Shown here piece after piece: positions 1-5,277 of a stretch of DNA of 5,277 nt. Made by a program: the position numbers and the translations under genes. Location of the stretch: assembly GCA_002394535.1 (NCBI GenBank), contig DGUG01000132.1:1-5277 (forward strand), given 5' to 3'. Below the pieces are notes generated by a model. The model ran no database searches, was not told the origin of the DNA, and worked only from the letters and a program-made list of their open reading frames with translations. Source of the stretch: Lachnospiraceae bacterium UBA4316 (GTDB lineage Bacteria > Bacillota > Clostridia > Lachnospirales > Lachnospiraceae). Within the stretch, counting starts at the first letter, position 1, and every line of letters begins with the position of its first letter.

Positions 1-2
1 TG

Positions 3-461
3 CATATCAGCGGAATGGGCGGAATAGAGACATGGCGCGATGCATTGGAATTTATCCTTATGGGTGCCGGCTCGCTGCAGGTAACGACCGCTGTTATGCA
101 GTATGGGTATCGTATCATTGATGACCTTTGTTCCGGTCTTAACTATTATCTGGCACAATTCGGGGTTTCCAATGTCAGGGACATCGTTGGCGCAGGGCTT
201 TCTTCCGTAAGCGATACCACGGATATTCTTGAGAGGGATACGGTACTTTTTCCACGGTTCGACACCGAAAAATGCATAGGCTGCGGCAGATGCTATATTT
301 CCTGTCGGGATGGCGGACATCAGGCCATAAGATTTGAGGACAGGGTCCCAAAGCTGGACGGCAGCAAGTGTGTGGGCTGTCATCTGTGCAGGCTCGTATG
401 TCCTGAGAATGCCATATCAACAGTGTCAAAGAGGATACGAAGGCAACGCTGCAGGCTCTGA
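3..461 (+). CDS. preA: PreA-like NAD-dependent dihydropyrimidine dehydrogenase subunit, C-terminal part (5' end outside window)
   Basis: The frame is open from the first bases, so only the last ~152 codons are present (the family is usually about 400 residues); the ATG at 15 is internal. Seen: ISGMGGIETWRDALEF and GAGSLQVTTAVMQYG, the phosphate-binding end of a dihydroorotate-dehydrogenase-type FMN barrel, followed by two 4Fe-4S motifs, CIGCGRCYISC and CVGCHLCRLVCP. Known of the family: PreA pairs with the FAD/NAD subunit PreT to reduce uracil and thymine to their dihydro forms in the cytoplasm; the clusters carry electrons between flavins. The barrel-plus-ferredoxin order distinguishes it from plain PyrD. 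The core homology ends near 420 (PENAIS); the remaining ~13 residues (TVSKRIRRQRCRL) are basic, and the later part overlaps an acetolactate decarboxylase-like reading in another frame, so the native C-terminus may have been altered by a join here. A preT partner is not in the window. Confidence 0.88.
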   Translation, partial: HISGMGGIETWRDALEFILMGAGSLQVTTAVMQYGYRIIDDLCSGLNYYLAQFGVSNVRDIVGAGLSSVSDTTDILERDTVLFPRFDTEKCIGCGRCYISCRDGGHQAIRFEDRVPKLDGSKCVGCHLCRLVCPENAISTVSKRIRRQRCRL

Positions 462-604
462 TGCTTGGTTATTCGAGGGCGGTCATACCCGTATCGGAGC
501 TGCTCCGTCACGGCAATATCGGGCTTGGGACATTCACGGATGTGGATGGGGAGATGATCGTACTGGACGGAATCAGGCTACGAGTCCATGCATGTGGATC
601 TTAA
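446..604 (+). pseudogene. Acetolactate decarboxylase fragment (N-terminal portion only)
   Basis: This frame reads TLQALMLGYSRAVIPVSELL, then RHGNIGLGTFTDVDGEMIVLDG, which matches the N-terminal signature of AlsD/BudA acetolactate decarboxylases (TLQAL, a short variable segment, V.ELL.HGD.GLGTF...DGEMIVLDG). The enzyme converts 2-acetolactate to acetoin and is normally about 230-260 residues; here homology covers only about 43 residues. After VLDG the frame gives an unrelated RLRVHACGS and stops at 602-604. The family's extreme N-terminus is missing: upstream the frame runs back into the preA tail. An ATG at 461 overlaps the preA stop (TGATG) and could start a 47-residue peptide, but this would lack the zinc-binding histidines of the C-terminal half. 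I therefore read it as a remnant. The family call is by recognition of the motif pattern, not by alignment. Confidence 0.66.
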
Positions 605-665
605 GACCATACTCGGCAAAACCCAGAAGGCATTTCAGTATGAGGCGATAAAGGGCAATGCATGA
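570..665 (+). pseudogene. Unassigned gene tail ending four bases into the STAS remnant
   Basis: In a frame different from the acetolactate decarboxylase piece, codons from 570 read ESGYESMHVDLKTILGKTQK then AFQYEAIKGNA and a stop at 663-665. Codon use looks like that of the surrounding genes, and the stop overlaps the next ATG as ATGA (662-665), the usual spacing of coupled operon genes, so this is probably the true end of a gene whose 5' part is missing. KTQKAFQYEAIKG faintly recalls the KTQ..F..ENV.GT segment of acetolactate decarboxylase, which would make this a later part of the same gene after a deletion and frame change, but it lacks what should follow. I do not assign a function. Confidence 0.35.
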
Positions 666-798
666 CAGAGAATAAAAAAAGTTTGACATTCTGGAACATG
701 TCGTTGACCTTAGCGGAACAGGAAGAATAAACTTTACGGATGAAGTAAAGGAGATTTTCGAGGTAACAGGTTTTGCGGATATTCTGACGATTGAATAA
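662..798 (+). pseudogene. STAS-domain anti-sigma-factor antagonist remnant (internally deleted)
   Basis: The ATG at 662 starts MTENKKSLTF, a plausible beginning for a small STAS protein. In the +1-shifted frame from 682 the sequence reads FDILEHVVDLSGTGRI then NFTDEVKEIFEVTGFADILT, IE, stop at 796-798. The ending (F.VTGF.DIL.I) is the characteristic last helix and strand of SpoIIAA/RsbV-like antagonists, and VVDLSG resembles the strand before the phosphorylated serine. The phosphoacceptor segment (SS.GLR) is absent between GRI and NF. An intact domain is about 100 residues; at most 45 are left. The two frames meet at a run of seven A (674-680); one extra A would join them into MTENKKKFDILEHVVDLSG. 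Known role: such proteins bind RsbW/SpoIIAB-type kinases to free their partner. It lies 42 bases before the MATE-ATPase gene, which fits a partner-switching operon. Confidence 0.62.
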
Positions 799-828
799 TA
801 CAAAAAATACTGTGTAAAACAGGAGTGT

Positions 829-832
829 AGGA
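829..832 (+). promoter_or_regulatory. Ribosome binding site that selects the MATE start
   Basis: AGGA at 829-832 lies 8 bases before the ATG at 841; a stronger AGGAG at 821-825 lies 15 bases away. The start region is a tandem ATGAATGAATGA giving three ATGs at 837, 841 and 845 in three different frames. The ATG at 837 reads M-N-E-stop and that at 845 reads M-K-R-L-stop, so only 841 opens the long frame. Confidence 0.6.
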
Positions 833-840
833 ATAAATGA

Positions 841-2661
841 ATGAATGAAACGCCTGTAATGAAGCCCTCGGGCAATGTAATCTGGAAAAATCTGATATCC
901 ATATATCCGGGCGCCGTGTTGTATGGGCTGCTTTTTAACGTTTCGCTGATGATCGACAGTATCATCGCGGGACAGAGCCTCGGAGCGGGCGGTATTGCCG
1001 CAGTGGCGCTTGGAGTGCCCGGGTACGGTGTCCTGGCAGCGATTATCTATTCACTGATCCACGGAAGCGGACTCAGGATGATTTGGGCGAAGGGACGTGC
1101 AGACGATCGGGAGTTTCGCAGGGCGTTCAACGGCGGCGCAACCCTTGTATGCCTTGTGGGGCTTGTCTTTGCCGTACTTATTTTCATGTTTTCCAAGAGT
1201 ATCGTTCTTATCTGCGGCGGTGATATGGTGGACGATGTTACATTTCATAACGCCGTGATCTATCTGTGCTTTTGTGCGCCGATCGTATTTTTGACCGCTT
1301 TAGGGATGATATTGCAGGAGGTTCTGAATGTCCTTGGCTTTCAGACTGCCCGGGCTGCTCTGGGTGCGATCAATGTGGCGGTCAACCTGATCGTTTCCAT
1401 CTCCTGTGTGTATTTATTCCCGGCAGATATGAAGGTTGCCGGACTTGGGATCGGGACCTCAGCCGGAGGACTTGCAGAGTTCATCGGGGGCGTGATAATA
1501 CTGCGCGTGTTGAATGTGCGCTTGGTATACCGTCCGCTGCTTTTAAGCTTCAAAGAGATCATAGAGACTCTTCGATGCGGGTTTCCGGCAGCGGCGGACT
1601 ATTTTGCGGAGAATATTGTTATGGGAATCCAGAATAACCTGATACTTGCGGGGTTCCCGGGCGATGCAATGATCCTGCCTGTGAGTGAGGTTGTATGCAA
1701 CATCTCCTATTTCGCTTCCGGTACAATTAAAGGAGCGGCGATTGCCACAGAGCCGCTGTTTGGTGTGTACTATGAGGAACGGGACGTAAACAGCATTAAG
1801 AAGGTATGGAAGCAGGGATGGCTTATGGGGCTTATTATGTCTGTCGTATGGGCAGCACTGTTTTACGCCGCGCTTCCGCTGCTTTCGACCCTGTGCGGGA
1901 TGGAGCTGTCGCAGGATATATCGAGGGGCGTGCTGCTTTGCATGGTATTTACCCCGGTGATGCACACGGTCTATATGTTTACTCTGTACTATGAGGCAAC
2001 GAAGCAGTTTGCCATGTCCATGGCGTTTGCCATACTTCCGGATTCCTGCCTGTATGTTGTTATGATGGCGGTTTTGATCCCGGTAATCGGAAAAGACGGC
2101 ATCTGGCTGTCTGTAACCGGAAATCAGGTGGTCGGGCTGATCCTGCTGATACCGATAGTGTTATTGGTTGCTGCTGTGACAGGCAAAAGAAAAAATCGCC
2201 TGCTATTGTTACCTGAGGAATTCTATTCGGGTAAGCTATTATTAGAATTTGAGATATCAGGAGACAGGGTGGATATGACGGAAGAGCTTGAGGAGCTTCG
2301 CGCACCGCTTGAGGAGGTGCTTTTAGATTCGGACAGAGCAAATGGCGTGATGCGCTGCGTGGAGGAAATAGTATCAGATATGCGCCGTAATTCAAAGGAT
2401 ATTCATTTTAAGCTTTTAGATGAGGGTGATAAAATAGCGCTTTTCGTGCGGAGTCTCGGGAAACGCAGGGAGTTTCCGAAGAATGTATCAGATAATGCAA
2501 ACGCATATGGCGTGGACGGTATTTCTTACAGCTATGTCTATAAGATGAACATAGTATGTCTTACCATAATGAAAACAATGTTGATAAAAGACAATCGATC
2601 GTGTTTCGATGCTGATAGAAGAAATGTATCTTATCATTATGACGAAGGAGGGGCGGTCTGA
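841..2661 (+). CDS. MATE-family transporter with a C-terminal degenerate HATPase (RsbW-like) domain
   Basis: 606 residues. Residues ~15-448 are strongly hydrophobic, with about twelve membrane helices in two similar halves and loops typical of MatE proteins (SLIHGSGLRMIWAKGRADDR at 71-90, LQEVLNVLGFQTARAALGAI at 158-177, ATEPLFGVYYEERD at 302-315). MATE proteins usually export organic cations, drugs or metabolites by Na+ or H+ exchange; the substrate here cannot be told. After a KRKNR cytosolic boundary (449-453), residues ~465-576 form a soluble domain resembling the HATPase fold of anti-sigma kinases: RCVEEIVSDM (505-514) matches the N-box but has Asp513 where the Mg-binding Asn is expected; VRSLGK (536-541) matches the G1 box with Ser538 replacing Asp; YSYVYKMN (563-570) matches the final strands. 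A glycine-rich G2 segment is not visible and about ten residues before ISYSYV seem missing. The last ~30 residues (MKTMLIKDN onward) extend past the domain and look unrelated. The ATPase is therefore probably inactive or a binding platform. The gene overlaps the next by one base. Confidence 0.85.
   Translation: MNETPVMKPSGNVIWKNLISIYPGAVLYGLLFNVSLMIDSIIAGQSLGAGGIAAVALGVPGYGVLAAIIYSLIHGSGLRMIWAKGRADDREFRRAFNGGATLVCLVGLVFAVLIFMFSKSIVLICGGDMVDDVTFHNAVIYLCFCAPIVFLTALGMILQEVLNVLGFQTARAALGAINVAVNLIVSISCVYLFPADMKVAGLGIGTSAGGLAEFIGGVIILRVLNVRLVYRPLLLSFKEIIETLRCGFPAAADYFAENIVMGIQNNLILAGFPGDAMILPVSEVVCNISYFASGTIKGAAIATEPLFGVYYEERDVNSIKKVWKQGWLMGLIMSVVWAALFYAALPLLSTLCGMELSQDISRGVLLCMVFTPVMHTVYMFTLYYEATKQFAMSMAFAILPDSCLYVVMMAVLIPVIGKDGIWLSVTGNQVVGLILLIPIVLLVAAVTGKRKNRLLLLPEEFYSGKLLLEFEISGDRVDMTEELEELRAPLEEVLLDSDRANGVMRCVEEIVSDMRRNSKDIHFKLLDEGDKIALFVRSLGKRREFPKNVSDNANAYGVDGISYSYVYKMNIVCLTIMKTMLIKDNRSCFDADRRNVSYHYDEGGAV
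2645..2651 (+). promoter_or_regulatory. Strong ribosome binding site for the propeller gene
   Basis: AAGGAGG inside the end of the MATE gene, 9 bases before the ATG at 2661. The MATE stop and this start share one base (TGATG), a typical translational-coupling arrangement. It supports 2661 as a used start although the protein seems to begin in the middle of a sensor domain. Confidence 0.7.
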
Positions 2662-3308
2662 TGAAGATAAAGGACGGTAAGCTGATAAGCTTCTTAAGTG
2701 CGGCGGAAAACACCGTACAGGGAGTAGCTTCCATGCTTCCCGATCCCGAGGAACCCGGCAAGCTTTATTTTGAGGCGGGGGACTTTGGTTTCTATCATGC
2801 TTCCTATGGAGAAAAACTCACCGACCTTAAAAAGATCGACATCGATCCCTTAAGCTCAGTGTATCAGATAGAATACATAGATGGAAAAATATGGATATGC
2901 TCATCCTATGGCATTAGCGTGCTGACGGGCGATGGGCTGAGGGTACTCGAGGATCTGCCGATGAATAACTCTGTCGGACATGTGATGAGAGACTATCTCG
3001 GCAATCTGTGGTTCACCTCCACGCGTCAGGGCGTAATGAAGGTGGTACCCAGTCAGTTCTCCGACCTGTTTGAACAATACGGTCTTGATACACAGGTTGT
3101 AAACTCCACCTGCATGTGCGATGGAAAACTTTTTGTGGCATCAGACGACGGATTGCTTGTGATTGGTGAGGACGCACCGTTAGAGAGCCTTCCGCTTACA
3201 AAGGCTGTGACCAATACAGGCGAGGATTTTGAGTCGGAAGTGGAGGCAGAGCAGTTTGATGATTTGACCATGCTGTGCTTTAGGTACATAGGATCAGGGA
3301 ACAAATAG
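2661..3308 (+). CDS. Truncated beta-propeller sensor joined to a SpoIIE/PP2C phosphatase C-terminal tail
   Basis: 215 residues, no signal peptide or membrane helix. Residues ~1-175 contain repeated blades of the two-component-regulator propeller type: GKLYFEAGDFGFYHAS (33-48), GKIWICSSYGISVLTGDG (75-92), YLGNLWFTSTRQGVMKV (112-128, closest to the D..GNLW..T..G consensus) and GKLFVASDDGLLVI (155-168). Such propellers are normally extracytoplasmic ligand-sensing domains of much larger membrane proteins ending in GGDEF, kinase or phosphatase domains. After TNTGED the text changes to FESEVEAEQFDDLTMLCFRY (190-209), the C-terminal end of SpoIIE-family PP2C phosphatases, where QFDDLTML carries the last metal-binding Asp. 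The transmembrane segment and nearly all of the phosphatase domain (about 200 residues) are missing, and the propeller has too few blades to close. It is best read as an in-frame deletion product of a sensor-phosphatase, or two genes joined; catalysis is not expected. It is coupled to the MATE-ATPase gene upstream. Confidence 0.72.
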   Translation: MKIKDGKLISFLSAAENTVQGVASMLPDPEEPGKLYFEAGDFGFYHASYGEKLTDLKKIDIDPLSSVYQIEYIDGKIWICSSYGISVLTGDGLRVLEDLPMNNSVGHVMRDYLGNLWFTSTRQGVMKVVPSQFSDLFEQYGLDTQVVNSTCMCDGKLFVASDDGLLVIGEDAPLESLPLTKAVTNTGEDFESEVEAEQFDDLTMLCFRYIGSGNK

Positions 3309-3331
3309 CAGAAAGAATGTGAGAATTTGAA

Positions 3332-3967
3332 ATGAACGTATATGATTTTGACGGAACGATTTTTTATTCGGACTGCTCCATAGGCTTTGCTCTGTGGTGC
3401 ATAAGACGCCATCCGAGGCTGTGGGTCACCTATCTGCCGGGGATGCTCGGCACTCTGATAAAGCACAAGCTGGGAAAACTTCCGAATTATCAGCTGCAGC
3501 GAAGAATGTTCAGTTATCTGACAATGATAGATGATTTTGATGAACAGATCGAACGCTACTGGGATAAATACGAAAGCAGGATCTCCGACTGGTATCTGGC
3601 GCAGAAAAGATCGGATGATCTTATTATCAGTGCATCTCCTGACTGCATCATCGGACCGATCGCGAAGAGGCTCGGCGTAAAATACATGGCGACGGAATAT
3701 GACCGTGAATACGGCGTATTTACGAATAACCTGATGTATGCCAAGGAAAAGGCAAAGTACATCATTGACCATGGATTTCCTTTAATCGAGAATTTTTATT
3801 CTGATTCTCTTGCTGACACGCCGCTTGCTCTGTGCGCGGAAAAAGCCCATCTGGTAAAGAATCACGCGACTACCGTGGTGGATTGGCCGGATCTCGATGA
3901 TGAGACAATGAAAACAGTAAAGGATAAGATTGATACAGGCTGGAGCATTCACCTGAAAGAGGACTGA
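3332..3967 (+). CDS. HAD-superfamily (IB type) phosphatase
   Basis: 211 residues, apparently complete. Motif I DFDGT (5-9) gives the nucleophile Asp5 and acid/base Asp7; motif II is SASPD (100-104) with a Ser; motif III Lys is in the KEK cluster (138-140); motif IV is YSDSLADTPL (156-165) with Asp158 and Asp162 for Mg. An alpha-helical cap of about 85 residues follows motif I and has a basic, partly hydrophobic stretch (IRRHPRLWVTYLPGMLGTLI, 24-43), as in HAD-IB proteins of the SerB/phospholipid-phosphatase type; this stretch could touch the membrane but is not a clear transmembrane helix. Role: phosphomonoester hydrolysis in the cytoplasm; substrate unknown. The ribosome binding site is weak (GAG at 3321-3323). 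The gene ends 3 bases before the FGGY kinase start, so the two are probably co-transcribed and could act on related phosphorylated compounds; that link is inference. A 23-base gap separates it from the propeller gene. Confidence 0.87.
   Translation: MNVYDFDGTIFYSDCSIGFALWCIRRHPRLWVTYLPGMLGTLIKHKLGKLPNYQLQRRMFSYLTMIDDFDEQIERYWDKYESRISDWYLAQKRSDDLIISASPDCIIGPIAKRLGVKYMATEYDREYGVFTNNLMYAKEKAKYIIDHGFPLIENFYSDSLADTPLALCAEKAHLVKNHATTVVDWPDLDDETMKTVKDKIDTGWSIHLKED
3958..3963 (+). promoter_or_regulatory. Ribosome binding site of the FGGY kinase inside the HAD gene
   Basis: AGAGGA lies 7 bases before the ATG at 3971 and overlaps the final codons of the HAD gene, whose stop is at 3965-3967. This supports coupled translation of the two genes and fixes the kinase start. 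Confidence 0.6.
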
Positions 3968-3970
3968 CGT

Positions 3971-5277
3971 ATGTATGTCATTATTTATGACTTCGGGACG
4001 AGCAGTGTAAAAACCTGCCTGTTTGAGATAGGCTCCGGGATAGAGCTTGTGGCAAGCGCGACCGCCGGTTACGGTCTCTATATTTCTGATGATGGAGGGG
4101 CCGAGCAGGACACGGAGGAGTGGTGGGAGGCTCTGTGCCGGACAACAAGGGAGCTGTTTATAAAGTCGGATGTTAAGCCATCAGAAATTGAAGGGCTCGC
4201 ATTCTGCACCCAGATGCAGGGAACTGTTCTTGTTGATAAGAGTGGGAACGCCCTGAGACGCCCTATGAATTATCTTGATCAAAAAGGAGTCAGAGAATAC
4301 AGGCAGTGCATGGGCAGAGGACTGATAAAGGTGTCAGGATGCGACCTGTATAAGCTTTTGCGAAACCTGATTGTAAATTATGCTGGTTCCGTAAGTGCGA
4401 AAGATCCGGTCTGGAAGTATAAGTGGGTAGAGAACAATGAGCCTGATATATACAGGAAGATATATAAATGGCTGGACGTAGGAGACTATCTTGTAGCTCG
4501 TGCGACCGGACGGATTGTGAGAACAGCGGACTCGGCATTTGCTACCTTTCTGTATGATACAAGAAAGGGAAAAGAAGGTTGGAACAAAGGTCTTCTGAAA
4601 ATGTACGGGATAAATCCCGATCATATGCCGGATATCATTGACTGCTCCGATCTTGTTGGCGGGCTGACGAAAAAAGCTGCCGATGAACTGGGACTTGTAG
4701 AGGGAATACCTGTATTTGGAGGGGGTGGAGATACAACCTTCGTTAATATAGGTGCCGGATGTGTAAGCCCCGGGGATACACATATATATGTTGGAACATC
4801 GGGCTGGGTATCTACATACATGGATCATCAGACGGTCGATCTTACTTCTATGATAACCGGTGTTTTATCAGCAAAGAAGGGATACTTCAACTACTATGCG
4901 GAACTGGAGACAGCCGGCAAGTGTTTTGAGTGGGTCATGGCGCATCTTGCATTGGATGAGATAGGAATATATCTGGACAGAGTCAAGGTTACCGATGTGG
5001 AAAGCAGGTACCTGAGCCTTTATGACTATCTCTCTGATGAAGTAAGCAAGGTGCCGCCGGGTGCAAACGGTGTGATTTTTACTCCGTGGCTTCACGGAAA
5101 CAGATGTCCGTTTGAAGATTCAAATGCAGGTGGGATATTCTTCAACATTAGGGTTGAGAACGGAAAGAGGGACATGATAAGGGCTGTCCTCGAGGGCATT
5201 TGTTATCATTTGCGCTGGCTGTTGGAATGTGAAATGAGAAAGGTAAAGACTTCCGATACAATAAGATTTGTCGGTGG
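3971..5277 (+). CDS. FGGY-family carbohydrate kinase, xylulokinase-like (3' end outside window)
   Basis: 435 codons with no stop; the family is usually near 500 residues, so about 60-80 are missing, and the window ends just at the VGG of the C-terminal VGGG.S motif. Seen: N-terminal phosphate-binding loop YDFGTSSVKTCLFE (6-19); CTQMQGTVLVDKSGNALRRP (79-98), at the position of the sugar-contacting Q-M-H-G of xylulokinases but with Gln in place of His; WLDVGDYLVARATG (167-180), the usual kinase-fold linker; GGGGDTTFVNIGAG (250-263) with the expected catalytic base Asp254; VGTSGWVST (274-282), the second phosphate loop; TPWLHGNRCPFEDSNAGG (371-388); and GICYHLRWLLE (409-419), which fits the FGGY signature-2 helix. 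Role: ATP-dependent phosphorylation of a sugar or polyol in the cytoplasm. The exact substrate is uncertain; xylulokinase is the nearest recognised type, but the QMQG change argues against naming it xylB. It is 3 bases downstream of the HAD phosphatase gene. Confidence 0.9.
   Translation, partial: MYVIIYDFGTSSVKTCLFEIGSGIELVASATAGYGLYISDDGGAEQDTEEWWEALCRTTRELFIKSDVKPSEIEGLAFCTQMQGTVLVDKSGNALRRPMNYLDQKGVREYRQCMGRGLIKVSGCDLYKLLRNLIVNYAGSVSAKDPVWKYKWVENNEPDIYRKIYKWLDVGDYLVARATGRIVRTADSAFATFLYDTRKGKEGWNKGLLKMYGINPDHMPDIIDCSDLVGGLTKKAADELGLVEGIPVFGGGGDTTFVNIGAGCVSPGDTHIYVGTSGWVSTYMDHQTVDLTSMITGVLSAKKGYFNYYAELETAGKCFEWVMAHLALDEIGIYLDRVKVTDVESRYLSLYDYLSDEVSKVPPGANGVIFTPWLHGNRCPFEDSNAGGIFFNIRVENGKRDMIRAVLEGICYHLRWLLECEMRKVKTSDTIRFVG

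Noticed and set aside
3..461. Plain dihydroorotate dehydrogenase (PyrD) plus a separate ferredoxin
   Set aside because: The barrel end and both 4Fe-4S motifs are in one frame in the order of PreA-type proteins, so one gene explains it.
334..651. 105-codon + strand frame through the remnant block
   Set aside because: It is rich in Arg, Trp and Cys, shows no domain, and is out of frame with the ferredoxin, acetolactate decarboxylase and STAS readings that explain the same bases.
683..712. Perfect TTGACA box at 683-688 as a promoter
   Set aside because: No -10-like hexamer lies at 16-18 bases (GACCTT and neighbours), and the box falls inside the STAS reading.
791..819. TTGAAT followed by GTAAAA before the MATE gene as a promoter
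   Set aside because: The -10 match is poor, and the -35 overlaps the conserved end of the STAS remnant; too weak to list.
3053..3772. 239-codon open frame on the minus strand
   Set aside because: It crosses the end of the propeller gene and most of the HAD gene, both of which have clear motifs on the + strand; its translation shows no recognisable domain and no good ribosome binding site.
4334..4828. 164-codon minus-strand frame opposite the FGGY kinase
   Set aside because: The + strand frame here carries the catalytic and phosphate-binding motifs of the kinase; the reverse frame shows no domain.
1..5277. tRNA, rRNA, CRISPR, insertion sequence or rho-independent terminator
   Set aside because: I saw no cloverleaf, spaced direct repeats, transposase, terminal inverted repeats or GC hairpin followed by a T-run. 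The gaps between genes are 3-42 bases, apart from the remnant block.

Overview
The window looks like a chromosomal stretch from an anaerobic Firmicute, most likely a Lachnospiraceae-type gut or rumen bacterium. This is an inference from moderate GC, purine-rich AGGAGG-like ribosome binding sites, tightly packed same-strand genes and the gene repertoire (PreA-type ferredoxin enzyme, beta-propeller sensor, SpoIIE-type phosphatase parts, MATE transporter). No species can be named from the sequence alone. All supported genes are on the + strand.

Layout. (1) Bases 3-461 are the 3' end of a preA-like dihydropyrimidine dehydrogenase subunit: the end of a dihydroorotate-dehydrogenase-type barrel plus two 4Fe-4S clusters. 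(2) Bases about 420-800 hold no intact gene. They contain a chain of gene remnants: an N-terminal piece of acetolactate decarboxylase (446-604), an unassigned C-terminal tail (570-665), and a STAS-domain anti-sigma-factor antagonist cut down to its two ends (662-798). (3) Bases 841-2661 encode a full 12-helix MATE-type transporter carrying a cytosolic C-terminal domain that resembles a degenerate RsbW/SpoIIAB-type ATPase. (4) Bases 2661-3308, overlapping the transporter by one base, encode a short protein made of beta-propeller sensor blades joined directly to the last ~25 residues of a SpoIIE/PP2C phosphatase; it reads as an internally deleted sensor-phosphatase. (5) Bases 3332-3967 encode an intact HAD-IB-type phosphatase. 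(6) Bases 3971-5277 encode an FGGY-family sugar kinase that runs off the window end.

How the parts fit. STAS antagonist, RsbW-like ATPase and PP2C phosphatase are the three classes of a partner-switching circuit. Pieces of all three lie around the MATE gene, with the ATPase fused to the transporter and the phosphatase tail joined to a sensor propeller. The simplest reading is that an ancestral operon coupled sensing to a membrane transporter through partner switching, and that the present copy has lost large parts of the STAS and phosphatase genes. The HAD phosphatase and FGGY kinase form a separate, intact, closely spaced pair. Because several neighbouring genes each lack internal segments, either real gene decay or a faulty (collapsed or chimeric) assembly must be considered.
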